Source: JBDNJM01 sp041687755
GTDB lineage: Bacteria; Planctomycetota; UBA1135; GCA-002686595
DNA length: 64,000 bases
Assembly: GCA_041687755.1 (NCBI GenBank)
Contig: JBDNJM010000186.1
Location: forward strand, 1-64,000
Direction: 5' to 3'
Both the position numbers and the translations under genes were made by a program. Below the pieces are notes generated by a model. The model did not search any database and was not told the DNA's origin. It saw only the letters and a list, made by a program, of their open reading frames with translations. Position 1 is the stretch's first letter. Each line of letters begins with the position of its first letter. Below are positions 17,266 through 28,800 of the stretch, piece by piece.

Positions 17266-18045
17266 ATGCCGAATTTCCCCTTGCCGCTCGCCTGGATCGA
17301 ACTGCTGCTGCCCGACGGCTGTCGGCTCTGCGGGGCGGCCGCGGTGCATCGGGAACCCTGGCCGCTGTGCCGCGACCATGCGCTGGACTTGAAGCGGCGC
17401 TCGCGGTGCAGAACCTGTGCTGCGGCGCTCCCGCAGGGCCTTCCGGATCGGTCTAGCTGTGCGCGTTGCCGCCGGCGACACCCCGGCGTGGCGCGCACGG
17501 TTTGCATCGGCGACTACCGAGGAGGGCTGCGCGAGCACGTGTTGCGGGCGAAGCACGGGGGCCGCAGGGATCTGGCCGTGCTGCTTGGGCATGCCCTGGG
17601 CGGGCGCCTGCGGGAGGAACTGGGCGCGCCGCTCCGGGAGGAGCAGGACCCGCGCATTCAGGCACGGCCTGTCGTTCTGGTCCCGGTGCCCCTGCACCGC
17701 TTGCGGCGCTTCCAACGCGGCTATGACCAGGCCCTGGAACTGGCCCGGGGCGTCGCGGCCAGCACAGGGTGGCCGATCGAGCGTCGGCTCGCGCGGGGAC
17801 GAGCGAGCGCTCCCCAGGGCTCGCTCGCCGTGGGCTCACGGGAGGCGAACGTGGCCGGATCCTTCGCGCCGCGCGGGTCGGGGTGCGATGCCCGAGCGCT
17901 CTACGTCGTGGTCGACGACGTGGCGACCTCCATGGCGACGGCCCGGCACGCGGCAGTGGCCCTGCGCCGGTCGGGCGCTGGGCAGGTCGTACTGGCTACG
18001 GCGGCGCGCGCCGCGCGAGGCGTGCCGGGGCGCGCGGACCCGTGA
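17266..18045 (+). CDS. comF: ComF family phosphoribosyltransferase-like protein
   Basis: A 259-residue ComF-type protein. The N-terminal third has paired cysteines typical of the zinc-binding part (GCRLCG, then CRTCAAAL and CARCRR). The middle includes YRGGLREHVLRAKHGGRRDL, close to the conserved Y.G.....I...K..G segment. The phosphoribosyltransferase core follows: PVPLHRLRRFQRGYDQALELA and the PRPP-binding loop ALYVVVDDVATSMATA. Members support DNA uptake in naturally competent bacteria, or have undefined roles elsewhere; no other competence genes are in the window. The ATG giving MPNFPLP follows the MITE-like element by about 130 bp. Confidence 0.88.
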   Translation: MPNFPLPLAWIELLLPDGCRLCGAAAVHREPWPLCRDHALDLKRRSRCRTCAAALPQGLPDRSSCARCRRRHPGVARTVCIGDYRGGLREHVLRAKHGGRRDLAVLLGHALGGRLREELGAPLREEQDPRIQARPVVLVPVPLHRLRRFQRGYDQALELARGVAASTGWPIERRLARGRASAPQGSLAVGSREANVAGSFAPRGSGCDARALYVVVDDVATSMATARHAAVALRRSGAGQVVLATAARAARGVPGRADP

Positions 18046-18204
18046 CAACGGGCTGCGGAATCCCGAGCGTGCAGGAGGGTTGCGGCGCCGTAGGCCGGCG
18101 TTGGCCGCGCAGCCTGCGAGTCTGGGCTCAGGCCAGAGGGCCGGGCCCCGGACTGGCGGCGGGTCGAGAAGGTCGACCCGCATGCAGGCGGGCCTACCCG
18201 CAGC

Positions 18205-18576
18205 CTAGAAGGAGGGCACCGTGCTGGGCTTCTCGCGCAGGTACCGGACGAAGCGGTTCTCGTCGTCCACGAGCACGGTCGTCGGCTCGACGGGCTCCTC
18301 GGTCCAGGTGTAGGTCATGAGGATGACCTTGTCGCCTTCGGTGACGAGGTGCGCGGCGGCGCCGTTGATTTCGATCACGCCGCTGCCGCGTTCGCCGGCG
18401 ATCACGTAGGTGCTCAGCCGCGCGCCGTTGGTGATGTCCACGATCTGGACCTGCTCGTACTCGCGCATGTCCGACCGCTCGAGGAGCTCCGAATCGATGG
18501 TGACCGACCCGACGTAGTCGAGGTTCGCACGCGTCACGGTGGCGCGGTGGATCTTGGAGTGGAGGAAGCTGCGCAT
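18205..18576 (-). CDS. panD: Aspartate 1-decarboxylase proenzyme
   Basis: A 123-residue proenzyme that self-cleaves to form a pyruvoyl cofactor and decarboxylates aspartate to beta-alanine for pantothenate and CoA. The cleavage site is Gly23-Ser24 in YVGSVTID. Other conserved features are the N-terminal LHSKIHRATVT with the active-site lysine, NGARLSTYVI, and GERGSGVIEINGAAAHLV. Length agrees with the usual 115-130 residues. It is a single-gene unit convergent with comF and divergent from the SH3-repeat gene. No PanZ-like activator is nearby. Confidence 0.97.
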   Translation of the reverse strand: MRSFLHSKIHRATVTRANLDYVGSVTIDSELLERSDMREYEQVQIVDITNGARLSTYVIAGERGSGVIEINGAAAHLVTEGDKVILMTYTWTEEPVEPTTVLVDDENRFVRYLREKPSTVPSF

Positions 18577-18977
18577 GGAGTCGTGCTGGGGCCGGGTCTT
18601 CGGGGGACCCCGGGCTGGGGTCCGGTCGTGGAGCGGTTCGGGCGGGCCGAGCCGCTCCTGCCCTAACTTTAGTTCGGGGAACGCCTGGGTGCCAGGTGCC
18701 CTCCTGGGCGGAGTGGGGTGAAGTGAACTCCTGTCGGGCGGCGCCTGGATTGCTACGCCACGAGCGCTAGGCTTTAGCAGGCGAGCAGGCCGCCCAGCGC
18801 CGGGGCCCGGTCGAGGGTGACGCGCTCCTGCGGGCCCGGGCGGGGTTCCGAGGACGGCGCCTGGTCCTCAAGGCCTTTCTTTGCTTGGGTTACGCGCTTC
18901 GAGCGCCTCGCGCTCTCGGCCCTCGGGCGTCCACGATCCAGTCCACCGCCTTTCGGCACCATGTCCACCGCACCGCC
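18577..18977. other. 401-bp divergent intergenic region
   Basis: Separates panD from the SH3-repeat gene. It should contain both promoters. A GGGTGCCAGGTGCCC near-palindrome at about 18688-18702 is the only structure noted; no gene or RNA was recognised. Confidence 0.4.
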
Positions 18978-20234
18978 ATGAACCTCCGATTCCTTACGGC
19001 CTCGTTGCTTGCCGCAGGTCCCCTGGTCCTGGCTGGCGCGCCTTCGGCGTTCGCCAGCTCCCGGGTCCCGGCCGCCAGCGCGCAGACAGGCACGCCTGAG
19101 CCCGCGGTCGCGGTCGATCCCCAGGCGGCCCCGGCTCCGGAGCGCTACGTGCGCGCCGGCGAGCGCGGCGTCACGCTGCTCAACCTGCGCGACTCGGCCG
19201 GCCAAACGTTGATTCAGGTGCCCGCCGGCGGCCTGCTGGCCGTGCACAGAGAGAGCGCTGGGTGGCTGGGTGTCGACATCCCCGGCGGCTTTCCCGTTTG
19301 GGTCTACGGCCGATACCTGCGTCCGACCAGCGTCGGCAGTGTGCTCGAGGTGACCGGCAACGGGATCAACATGCGCCCGCTGCCGAGTCGCGACGAGGGC
19401 AGCTTCCAGATCCGCTCGAAACTCGTGCGCGGCGACTGGGTGACCCAGATCGGACTGAACGAGCCGGGCAAGCCGCTCGCCGAAAATTGGGTCCAGATCA
19501 TCTCGCCCGAGGGGGCCTTCGGGTGGGTCCAGAGCATGGAGACGGTGCCGCTGTTGCGCGACGAACGCGGCGCGGACCTGTGGGCCGAAGCCGAAGCGTC
19601 CCTGCAAACCATGATGGGGGCTCTGCGCCGCAGGTCGGGTCTGGAAGTGGGGATCGACGAGGCCGCGGTGGTCGTGCCGGCGACGCCGGCTGAGCGGGCC
19701 CTGGTCGGTCTCGCCGAGCGCATGGCCGACGAGATCGAGAAGCCGCTGCCCGACTTCGACGCGGTGCGCAGCATGCTGGATGAAGTCCGCACGCTCGGGC
19801 CCGATCCCGAGGGTCTTGAGGAACTCGCGCGCCTCTCCGAGCGGCTGGACTTCTCCGAGCAGCTCTACCGAGCCAAGGCGGAAATGGAAGAGATCAAGCT
19901 GGAGCGGCGCCGCGAGGCCCAGCGCCTGCAGGCCCAACGCCTCCAGGAAATCAAGCCCCGCGACCCGCTCTACGGGCGCTTCGACCTGCGCGGCAAACTT
20001 GAGTCGCTGCGCGACGCCTCGGGGCAGGTGACCTACGTCCTGCGCCAGGGCCTGCACACCGCTGCGCAGGTGGAGTGCCGCCTGGGACGCTACGACCTCG
20101 AGCGCTTCGTGGGCTGCGACCTCGGCCTCGCCGTGGCCACGATCGAGGATAATTCGGTCGCCTTGGCTCCCGACCTTGTGATGGTCAACGTGCTGCGCCT
20201 GGAAGTGCTCAGCGCCCCGCTCGAGTTGCCGTAG
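18978..20234 (+). CDS. Secreted SH3-repeat protein with a coiled coil
   Basis: A 418-residue exported protein. The signal peptide is about residues 1-27 (FLTASLLAAGPLVLAGAPSAFA). Two bacterial SH3-like domains follow: residues about 52-115 (VTLLNLRDSAGQTLIQVPAG ... GWLGVDIPGGFPVWVYGRYL) and about 118-190 (SVLEVTGNGINMRPLPSRDE ... GAFGWVQSM). Beyond residue 190 the chain is helical and highly charged, with a coiled coil at about 300-345 (RAKAEMEEIKLERRREAQRL). A C-terminal beta-rich part returns to an SH3-like look (YVLRQGLHTAAQVECRLGRY). Such domains often bind cell-wall glycans or peptides. The next gene on the other strand encodes a SpoIID-like protein, but the two are not co-transcribed. 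Confidence 0.8.
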   Translation: MNLRFLTASLLAAGPLVLAGAPSAFASSRVPAASAQTGTPEPAVAVDPQAAPAPERYVRAGERGVTLLNLRDSAGQTLIQVPAGGLLAVHRESAGWLGVDIPGGFPVWVYGRYLRPTSVGSVLEVTGNGINMRPLPSRDEGSFQIRSKLVRGDWVTQIGLNEPGKPLAENWVQIISPEGAFGWVQSMETVPLLRDERGADLWAEAEASLQTMMGALRRRSGLEVGIDEAAVVVPATPAERALVGLAERMADEIEKPLPDFDAVRSMLDEVRTLGPDPEGLEELARLSERLDFSEQLYRAKAEMEEIKLERRREAQRLQAQRLQEIKPRDPLYGRFDLRGKLESLRDASGQVTYVLRQGLHTAAQVECRLGRYDLERFVGCDLGLAVATIEDNSVALAPDLVMVNVLRLEVLSAPLELP

Positions 20235-20299
20235 CGAGTAGCCCGGCTTCCAGGGCTCAGGGGTCCGACCCGTCTGGCCGGGGGGAAGGATTCGGCGCG

Positions 20300-20401
20300 G
20301 CGGGATTGGTGAAGCCGCGCCGCCCCAATGGCGTCAGCCGATGGGCCAAAAGTCACTTGAGCGGCCATTCGCTCCGGCAGCGCGAACTCCTCTACAGCCT
20401 C
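20300..20401 (-). repeat. Post-stop repeat element, copy 2 (after tgt)
   Basis: On the minus strand, directly after the TGA of tgt. Reads GAGGCTGTAGAGG, then GCGCTGCCGGAGCGAATGGC, CGCTCAAGTGACTTTTGGCC and CATCGGCTGACGCC. The blocks GAGAGGCTGT, GCGCTGC, AGCGAA, CTTTTGGCCCATCG and GCGCGGC are shared with the copy after mutL in the same order and spacing. A GAGCG/CGCTC stem is possible. Confidence 0.7.
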
Positions 20402-21573
<1,172 letters not shown>

Positions 21574-21577
<4 letters not shown>

Positions 21578-22974
21578 CTGCGGACGAGGCTTGCGCCGGG
21601 GAAGTAGTGGCGGAGGATCGCGGTGGCGTCGAAGCCGGCCTCGCCGTAGCCGCGGGCGCCGAACTGGCACAGCCCGACGCCGTGTCCCGAGCCGGTGCCC
21701 TCGAAGTAGAGGCCGGAGAGCAGCGGCTCGCCGGCGCGGGGCCAGGTGCGCGCGATGCGACCGCTCTCGAGTCGGTCGTAGCCCAACAGCGCGCGCAGTC
21801 GATTCAGCGCAATGCGCTCGCTGCCGACGTCGCCGACGATCTCGACGCTGATCCAGCGGCCCTCTTCGACCGCCGCCGGGCTGAGGCTCGTCAGCCGTCG
21901 GCCCACGCCCAGGCTGCCGGCGAGCGCACCCAAATCTTCGGCAGAGGCGGTGAACTCCCAGGCCAGCGGACTGCGTCCGTCTGCCGCGGGGAGGGCTCCG
22001 GCGGGCGCGGACGCAAGCGCGGTTCCGGCGGTGGGCCCCGTCGCGGCCAGGCAGGGATCGCAGGCCACGGACTGCATGGAGCGGCTCGCACCTCCGAAAA
22101 CATCCGCAGCGCGCACGGTCCGTCCGCCGCAGGCCGCGTGAAAGCGCGCCTGGACGACGAGTCCGCCCATCATCAGGTAGGTCCCGCGCGTGCCCTCGAC
22201 GGCGGAGGCGAGGGCCCGGTCGAGACCTCGCCGCAGCCCCGCCGCGTCCGGTTCGAAGACCCCGCGATAGACCTGATCGCGCGTGTCATCCCAGAGGAAG
22301 GGTCGTGCGGTCTTGCCCACGGAGGCGGCGTCGAGCTTCGCGGCGGTGTAGCTGCGCGCGGCGATGGACTGGGCCCCGAGTTCTGCTGGGTTCGCGCTCC
22401 AGAGGCTCAGTTCGGCCGCGACCACGCCCTGGACGTAGTCCTCCAGGGCCGCCAGGTTTGTGAGCCGCAGCCCCCCGCCGGGGCGCGGCTCGATCAGCAT
22501 GGATCCGCGGTACAGCCGCCCGTTCCAGCGCAGGCCCTTGGCACCGCCGACGGAGTCCACGCGGATCCAAGGGTCCGTCGCGCGCCGAACGCCCCGGCCG
22601 ACCCCCTCGCCGTCGCGCCAAAACTCGAGCGGTGTATCGCTGCCGTCGTCGAGCTCGAGGCGCACCTGGCCCTCGGCGTCGGACAATCGCACGGGGACCT
22701 CGTTCGCGAAGCGCCACGGATCGGGCTGCGGCCGCGAGGCGATGGACGGCTCCAGCGGCAGGCGGTGACCGATGCAGGCTCCTGTACCGAGGCCGGCGGC
22801 GACGGCGAGCACCGCAGCCAGCACGCGCAACAGCAGCGAGGGCTCGTTCGCGTCCTCGCCTTCCCGATAGGCGCGCGTCAGATCGGCCTGTGAACCGTCC
22901 CGGCGCGGCGCGATCCCCCCGGAGGCGGAGCGCGGCGCGGGCGCGCGGCCGGGATCGTGGGGGGCGGGAGTCAT
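21574..22974 (-). CDS. SpoIID/LytB-domain protein, probable peptidoglycan-acting enzyme
   Basis: A 466-residue protein with a polar N-terminal 45 residues, one membrane segment at about 48-66 (LLRVLAAVLAVAAGLGTG) and an extracytoplasmic SpoIID domain. Domain landmarks are NLAALEDYVQGVVAAELS, AQSIAARSYTAAK and the C-terminal EGTGSGHGVGLCQFGARGYG. SpoIID itself is a lytic transglycosylase acting on denuded glycan strands; the presumed catalytic glutamate lies in VVAAELS. In non-sporulating bacteria LytB-type relatives modify septal or stress-related peptidoglycan. The four-base ATGA overlap with tgt indicates one transcript, though no functional link is obvious. It is divergent from nothing recognised: the 628 bp upstream hold a MITE-like element and no gene. 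Confidence 0.9.
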
Positions 22975-23328
22975 GGAAGCGGAGCGGGGCGCGCCGCGGT
23001 CGGAATTGATTCCGCCGCTGGCACCTGCCCCTCGGCCTGGATTTCACCGTGCGCGAACGGTCCGCGCCACCCCGAGGGGCTCTACCCTGGACCGGAGCCG
23101 GTCCGGGCGGACGCTCCGCGCGATCCGCCGCCCCTGGAAACCCCTCGCGGAGCGCGAGTCCCTGCGCCCGGCCGGAGCTCTGCCTGCTGGGCGCGTTCGA
23201 GCGCCCACGGGAGCTGGAGCCCAGGGCGCCCGAGAGGCACCTCGCCAAGGCGGCGCCTTGGCTTTGCAGCCTCTCACGTTGCGCGCATCCGTGCGCCCTG
23301 CGCCATCTGTGAGCGCTGCGTTCATGAA

Positions 23329-23511
23329 CTGCCCTGCTTCCGTGTTGTTCCGGGCCCGCCCAGCGGCCCGAAGGCTCGACTCGGCTTAGGGTTCCGATCA
23401 GACCACGGTCGGCAGCCCGACGCGGGCGCCCGGCCCTCCACCACGAAATCCCTCCTGCGCTCGGACTTGCAGGTCGGCTCGCGGGGCCAAAACAACACGG
23501 GGGCAGGCCAG
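23329..23511. mobile_element. MITE-like element, copy 2 (about 183 bp)
   Basis: Left end CTGCCCTGCTTCCGTGTTGT, right end the inverted CTGGCCTGCCCCCGTGTTGT. Same orientation as copy 1 at 16953-17136 and about 90% identical through the whole length, including short stretches beyond the ends (TGAA before, GTCC after). It ends about 15 bp from post-stop repeat copy 3. Confidence 0.75.
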
Positions 23512-23525
23512 GTCCATTCGTTCAA

Positions 23526-23602
23526 CTTAGCGCCGCGAGGCGATCGGCCCAAGAGCACCTGAGCGGTACTTCTGCCGGGCAACGTCCCGCTCTAAACGCC
23601 TC
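23526..23602 (-). repeat. Post-stop repeat element, copy 3 (after ruvB)
   Basis: On the minus strand directly after the TGA of ruvB. Begins GAGGCGTTTAGAGCGGGACG, continues TTGCCCGGCAGAAGTACCGC and TCAGGTGCTCTTGGGCCGAT, then CGCC and GCGGCGCT. The block order matches the copies after mutL and tgt. GAGCGG and CCGCTC can pair around the central part. Confidence 0.65.
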
Positions 23603-24730
23603 TCAGCGAAACAGGGAGGCAGCGCCCTGATCGCCTCCCTCGCCGAGGGCCTCGAGGCCGGCTTGGGTGATCAAGCGCCCGCGGGCGGTCTTGCTGAGGA
23701 AGCCCTTGCGCAGGAGGTGCGGCTCGTAGACGCCTTCGATAGTGTCCTCGCTCTCGGCCACGGCCGCGGCGATGGTCTTGAGGCCGATAGGGCGCTCGGG
23801 CTCGCGTGCGAGCAGCGACAGGATCTGGCGATCCATGGCCTCGAGTCCGTGGCGATCCACGCCGAGGCTGACCATGCATTCGAGCGCCACCTCGAGGTCG
23901 ATTTGCGGGCGACCCGAGCGCGTGCGGACCTGGGCGAGGTCGCGGGCGCGCTTGAGGTGGCGGTTGGCCACGCGCGGGGTGCCGCGGGAGCGCTCCGCCA
24001 GGATGGCGGCGGCCTCTGCGGCCAGGTCCACCTGCAGCAGGCCTGCAGAGCGCATCAGGATGGCGACCAGTTCGTCGTCCGCGTAGGGCTGCAGGCGCAG
24101 CTTCAGCCCAAAGCGGGCCTGGAACGGTGCGGTCAGCATGCCCTCCCGCGTCGTGGCCCCGATCAGCGTGAAGGGCTCGAGGCTCAGGGAGATGGCGCGC
24201 GCGCTCGGCCCTTCGTTGAAGGTGAAGTCGATCGCGAGATCCTCCATCGCCGTGTAGAGGTACTCCTCGACGGCGGCGGGGACCCGGTGGACCTCGTCGA
24301 TGAATAGAACGTCGCCGGAGCTGAGGTTGGTGAGGATGCCGACGAGGTCGCGCGGTCGCTCGAGGCTGGGCCCCGAGGTCGAGTGCAGCTGCGTGCCCAG
24401 CTCGTTGGAGGTGATCCGGGCCAGGGTCGTCTTACCGAGTCCGGGCGGGCCGCAGAGCAGGATGTGATCGGGGGCCTCGCGGCGCGCGGCGGCCGCCTTC
24501 AGGGTGACGTCGAGCAGATGGAGCACGTCCGCCTGCCCGACGAAGTCACCGAATTGGACGGGACGTAGGCCCACCTCCTGCTCGCGCTCCGTGGGCGTGG
24601 GCTCCGGCTGCGTCGGCCGGTCCGAGTCCGAAGCGGCCTGCTCCGGGGTCCAGGGGCGCCGGCCCTCGCCGGGCGGGGCCGGTTGCTCGTCGAGGTCTTC
24701 CTGCTCGTCGGGGTCTTCGCGGTCGCTCAT
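23603..24730 (-). CDS. ruvB: Holliday junction branch migration helicase RuvB
   Basis: A 375-residue AAA+ motor that drives branch migration with RuvA. After an acidic, low-complexity N-terminal extension of about 55 residues, longer than usual, the core reads LRPVQFGDFVGQ, Walker A CGPPGLGKTTLA, Walker B DVLFIDEVHR, sensor 1 LIGATTREGML and the arginine-finger segment APFQARFGLKL. The C-terminal winged helix includes RPIGLKTIAAAVAE and YEPHLLRKGFLSKTARGR. ruvA and ruvC are not in the window, so the genes are dispersed. A post-stop repeat begins directly after the TGA. Promoter expected in the 1.1-kb region upstream (24731-25858). Confidence 0.96.
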   Translation of the reverse strand: MSDREDPDEQEDLDEQPAPPGEGRRPWTPEQAASDSDRPTQPEPTPTEREQEVGLRPVQFGDFVGQADVLHLLDVTLKAAAARREAPDHILLCGPPGLGKTTLARITSNELGTQLHSTSGPSLERPRDLVGILTNLSSGDVLFIDEVHRVPAAVEEYLYTAMEDLAIDFTFNEGPSARAISLSLEPFTLIGATTREGMLTAPFQARFGLKLRLQPYADDELVAILMRSAGLLQVDLAAEAAAILAERSRGTPRVANRHLKRARDLAQVRTRSGRPQIDLEVALECMVSLGVDRHGLEAMDRQILSLLAREPERPIGLKTIAAAVAESEDTIEGVYEPHLLRKGFLSKTARGRLITQAGLEALGEGGDQGAASLFR

Positions 24731-25858
24731 GGTGGTCAGTGCGGTGGGGCAGGGCTGCTGCCATCAGCTGTCGAGCGGACCCCGGTGGGGGGGTACCCGG
24801 TAGGCAGGCGCGAAAAGGCGCGTTCCGGTCGAGCTGCGCACCCGACCCAGGCGGGCCCGGCTCGAGCCGGCGACGGCCCGGGAACGATCGGGCACACGCC
24901 CCCCCCGGCGGGTGGGGGGCGCTCTCGGCTAGGCCCCCGATGGGGCCCCGAAGCCGTCCGGGGCGGGCTCGGCGACACCGCAAGGGCGACCGAGCGGGCG
25001 CTAGAATAGGCCTCGGCCGGCCTGGAATCAGCTCGATTCCCGAGCGCCGGGGCGTGTTCGCCGGTCGGTGCGATCGAGCGCTCCCGCACGGCGGGGGGCG
25101 CGTGCCCGATCGTCCCCGACCCGTCGGAGATAGTTTTGGAGCCTTTGGGGGTGCCCAGGAAGGGGTCTTGAACCTCCCTGGCATCCGCATCGCGCGGCAT
25201 GAGGTTTGCAGCTCGGGGGAGAGCCCGCAGGCTCGCCGTCCTGCCGTGGGTCGTGCCCCGTTCCGTGGGCACGCCCTCGACGGGGGCCGACAGGTCCAGC
25301 GGGCGGCTCCTGCAGAGCGCTAGGCCTTCAGGCGCCTTTCAGGCAGCCGGCCCGCTCTTTTCCTTGTTTCCGGACCCGACACCTAGTCTTCCACCCTCGC
25401 CTGCTGTCGCGGGTCGCCAGCTTTCACCCCAGGAGAGCGGATTTCCATACGGGACAAGCCACCGACCGGATCGTTAACCTCTTCGTCCTCAGAGCATCCC
25501 GACACCTACCGTCCGTCGCTCCCCGCGACCCGCACGATCCCGTCCGCCCGGCCCTGAGGTCGGACCGGGCGCCGCAGGCGGGAGCCAGGCTGGCGGGCCA
25601 AAGACGGCTGCCCAGCCGTCAGCTTCGACAGCGCTCCGCTCTGTTTTTCAACCGACCGCCTTCCAAGCGCCGCTCCCGAGCGGCGGTCCAAAAAAAGCGC
25701 TCCGCCGCCCTTCCAGTTCCAGCCAGCCCGTGCGCCCTAGCGGTTTCCCCCGCAACGCGCGCAGGCCCCCGACTTTCAACGACACGCGAGACCGACGCCG
25801 GACACCCGAGGCCCAGCGTACCCCGGCTCTTGGCCGCCAACTTCTCTTCAAGCACCCC
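24731..25858. other. 1.1-kb divergent intergenic region between ruvB and the lipoprotein gene
   Basis: No convincing gene. Its main feature is the inverted-repeat element at 24864-25134. The rest (25135-25858) shifts toward pyrimidine-rich sequence on the plus strand and presumably forms the promoter and a long 5' leader for the lipoprotein gene; open frames here lack any recognisable protein features. Confidence 0.45.
24864..25134. repeat. Inverted-repeat element of about 270 bp, possible MITE or long hairpin
   Basis: The arms at about 24864-24910 and 25088-25134 are inverted copies with a core CGATCGGGCACACGCCCCCC on the left and CGTGCCCGATCGTCCCCGAC on the right. They are roughly 75-80% complementary over 45 bp, separated by 177 bp. 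Only one copy is in the window, so transposition cannot be judged. Confidence 0.45.
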
Positions 25859-28800
25859 ATGATGATCCAGCGCAGCACGACGCAAGACGTCCAACCCAGC
25901 ACCGGGGGCGCGGCCGCCGGCCGGCCGAACCGGAGCTCCGCCGCCCGCACCTTCGGGCTCCTCGCCGGAGCCTCTTTGACCCTCGCAGGCTGCGGCGGTG
26001 ACGGCGGGGACGACCCGTTCGGCATGGACCTGGTGAGCGTCACCAACGGCGTCGGCCAGCTACTGCCGTACACGATTCAGGTGATCGACCAGGGCGTCGT
26101 CTCGAACGAGGTCGTGAACATTCGGGATCTCGAAACGCTGTACGCGAACCTGGACGTGGACCTCGGCAATGGCGTGTTGCCGGTCGCGACCTGGAACGTG
26201 AACCCGGTGCTGTCCGACGGTTCTCCGGGCAATCACTACATCGCGGCACGCTTCAGCCAGGCCATCGACATTGATTCCGTGCTGACGTCCGCACCCGGCG
26301 CCGGCGTGACGAACAACCTTGTTGGCTCCGTGTTGATCACGGCCTCGAACCCGACGACCAACGAGTCGACCGTAGTGCGCGGCCGAGTGTTCATCGGGGG
26401 CAAGACCTACGCGGGCGTGGATCCGACGACGGGTCTCCTCGAGCTTCAGCAGTGGGTGAGCCTCGGGAGCTCGGGCGGCCTTTCCTTCCCCGTCGCCGAC
26501 GTCCCCGAGGCTCTGGGTTTCCCGGGCACGAACAGCGCTACCGGGGTCGCCGGTTCTGCTGATCTCGTGCGCGATGACACCTTCGTGTTCGTCGTAGACG
26601 AAGACGATGACCTCTCGACGTTCGAGGTCTTCCCCGGCGGCGGAGCTCAGATCCGCATGTCGATGAGTGAAAGCGTCCTTTCGACTGAGGGGCGTGCGCT
26701 GAACGAGCCGGGAGTCGCTTCCTCGACCCTCGGGGTGGACGGGATCTCACCGGAAATCGTACTGGTGCCCCAGGGCTCCTCGACGGTGCCGCAGATCACG
26801 CCCGGCAACGACGATGTCGACGTGGATCCCGCGACGACGATTCGCCTCTCCTTCACGGAGCCGGTTCAGCTGAACACGGTGGGCTCGGTCGACAACGGCA
26901 CGACGCCCGGTTTCAGCTCTTCGGTCACCGTGCGCTTCGGCGTCGGCGGCCAGTCGGAGACGGAGGTGCTGTACACGGTGCGGCCGGCCTCGATCTACGA
27001 CTTCACCCAGATCGAGCTGATCCCCGCCTTCGCCTTCCCCGGCAAGGGCTCGGAGCTGGTTCCCTGCGACACCTTCGCGCGGGTGGAAATTGGCATCGTC
27101 CAAGATCAGATTCAGGACCTCTCGGGCAACCTGAACACGAACTCGCTGAGCACCTTCTTCGAGACGGGCGTCGGCGCGCCGATCGTGAACGCGCCGGTCG
27201 CGCCGGACGTGATCTACGTCGGCCGCAGCTCCAACTCGATCTCGGTCATCGACCTGAACGGGTTCGGCGGCGGAACGGGCAATCCGACCTACGACCAGCA
27301 GGATCCGTTGAAGCCGGGCAACACGAGGTTCCCGCTCAACCCGAACCTCGTGTCCCAGGGCGCGAGTCTCGTCCCGGCGCTCAGCCTGGGCACCTGCACC
27401 ATCGACGGCGGCTCCGCCGGCGTGTTCACCCTGACGCGCAACAGTGCGCTCGACACGCGCCTGATCAGCTCCCCCGACCTCGAGTCGGTCGGCGACATGA
27501 TGATCGGCCAGCCCTTGGACCTGACGTTTAACAACGGCCCGCCGCCGTTCGGCTGCCTCTCCGGCAGCCCGAACCTGTGCGCCTCGAACGGCCTGAAGCA
27601 GCCGACCCCGGTGCAGCTCGGTTCGTTCTCCCTGCGTCCGGCGGTCCCCGGGCAGTTCAGCACCGCGCCGATTGGCAGCGGCAACCTGATCTCCTGGTCG
27701 CCGCACCCCAACCCGCCGCCGATCAGCTTCCCGCCCCTGTGCTTCGAGCCTGAGATCCTAGGCCTCGAGCCGACCGGCATCGACACCTTGGTGACGAACC
27801 TGCTGGTCTCCGGCGGCAACCCGTTCGGCAACCCGGACACGTCGCCCCAGCAGCCGCCCTCCGGCCTGCTGGCCACCGAGCAAAACTCGTACTTCGTGGG
27901 CCCTGGCCGCCCGCAGATCGATCCCAGCGCGTGCCTGCCCTACCAGATCCGTCAGCAGATCGGTCACTTCATGTACGTGATCGACCGCATCCGCTCGGAG
28001 GTCGTGGTGCTCAACTCGAACCGCTTCACCGTGATCGACAGGATCCCGGTGGCGGATCCGACGAGCCTGGCGATGTCACCGAACCTGGACCTGCTGGCCG
28101 TGTCCGAGCGGATTGGCAACCAGGTCACGTTCATCAACATCAACCCCTCCTCGGCTTCGTTCCACACGGTGGTGAAGCGCACGGCCGTCGGCCAGTCGCC
28201 CCAGGGCATCGCGTGGCAGTCGGAGAACGAGGACATCATCGTCTGCAACGAAGGCTCGGGCTCGATCTCGATCATCAGCGCGGTGAACCTCGAAGTGCGC
28301 CGCACGGTGCTTAACAACCTCACCGCGCCGTTCGAGCTGGCGCTCACGCCGCGTCAGGCGTTCAATCAAGGGCTGCAGCGCAACGTGTACTTCGGGTTCA
28401 TTCTGAACCGCGACGGTCGCGTCGGCATCTACGAGTCGGGTCCTGACGGCACCAACGGCTGGGGTACGGACCAGGTGCTTGGCCAGGCGCCGTTCGTGTT
28501 CAAGAGCCCGAAGGCCATTCAGCTCGATCCCACCGAGCTGCGCGGTGGCTGCTGGATCGTCCACGAAGACGCCATCGATACCTTCACCGGCCAGCCGCTC
28601 GGCCTCGGCGGCGGTGCGGTCTCCAACCTGGAGAACGAGTCGGGTGTCTCAGGCCAGATCCCGCTGGGCATTTTCGCGGGCGCCACGCTCGCCAGCCGCA
28701 ACATCGAGCTGCGCGTCTCGGCCTCGGTCGGCGCGGACACACTGACCGGGATCCCGGTCGACATCGCCTTCGACGACCTGAACAACCTCGGCGGCCTGAT

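Larger units (their letters stand above)
22975..23602. other. 628-bp intergenic region holding a MITE-like element and a post-stop repeat
   Basis: Lies between the start of the SpoIID-like gene and the end of ruvB, both on the minus strand. Contains MITE-like copy 2 (23329-23511) abutting post-stop repeat copy 3 (23526-23602). The remaining 350 bp (22975-23328) should include the promoter of the spoIID-like/tgt pair; no ORF there looks genuine. Confidence 0.5.

Noticed and set aside
16884..17507. Open frames on both strands across MITE-like copy 1 (and the equivalent at 22957-23582)
   Set aside because: The frames extend beyond the repeat into unrelated sequence, lack a plausible start and motif, and both strands are open, as expected from the GC content.
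25199..25477. A small protein gene upstream of the large lipoprotein
   Set aside because: No ribosome-binding site, motif or signal peptide; overlapping frames are equally open.
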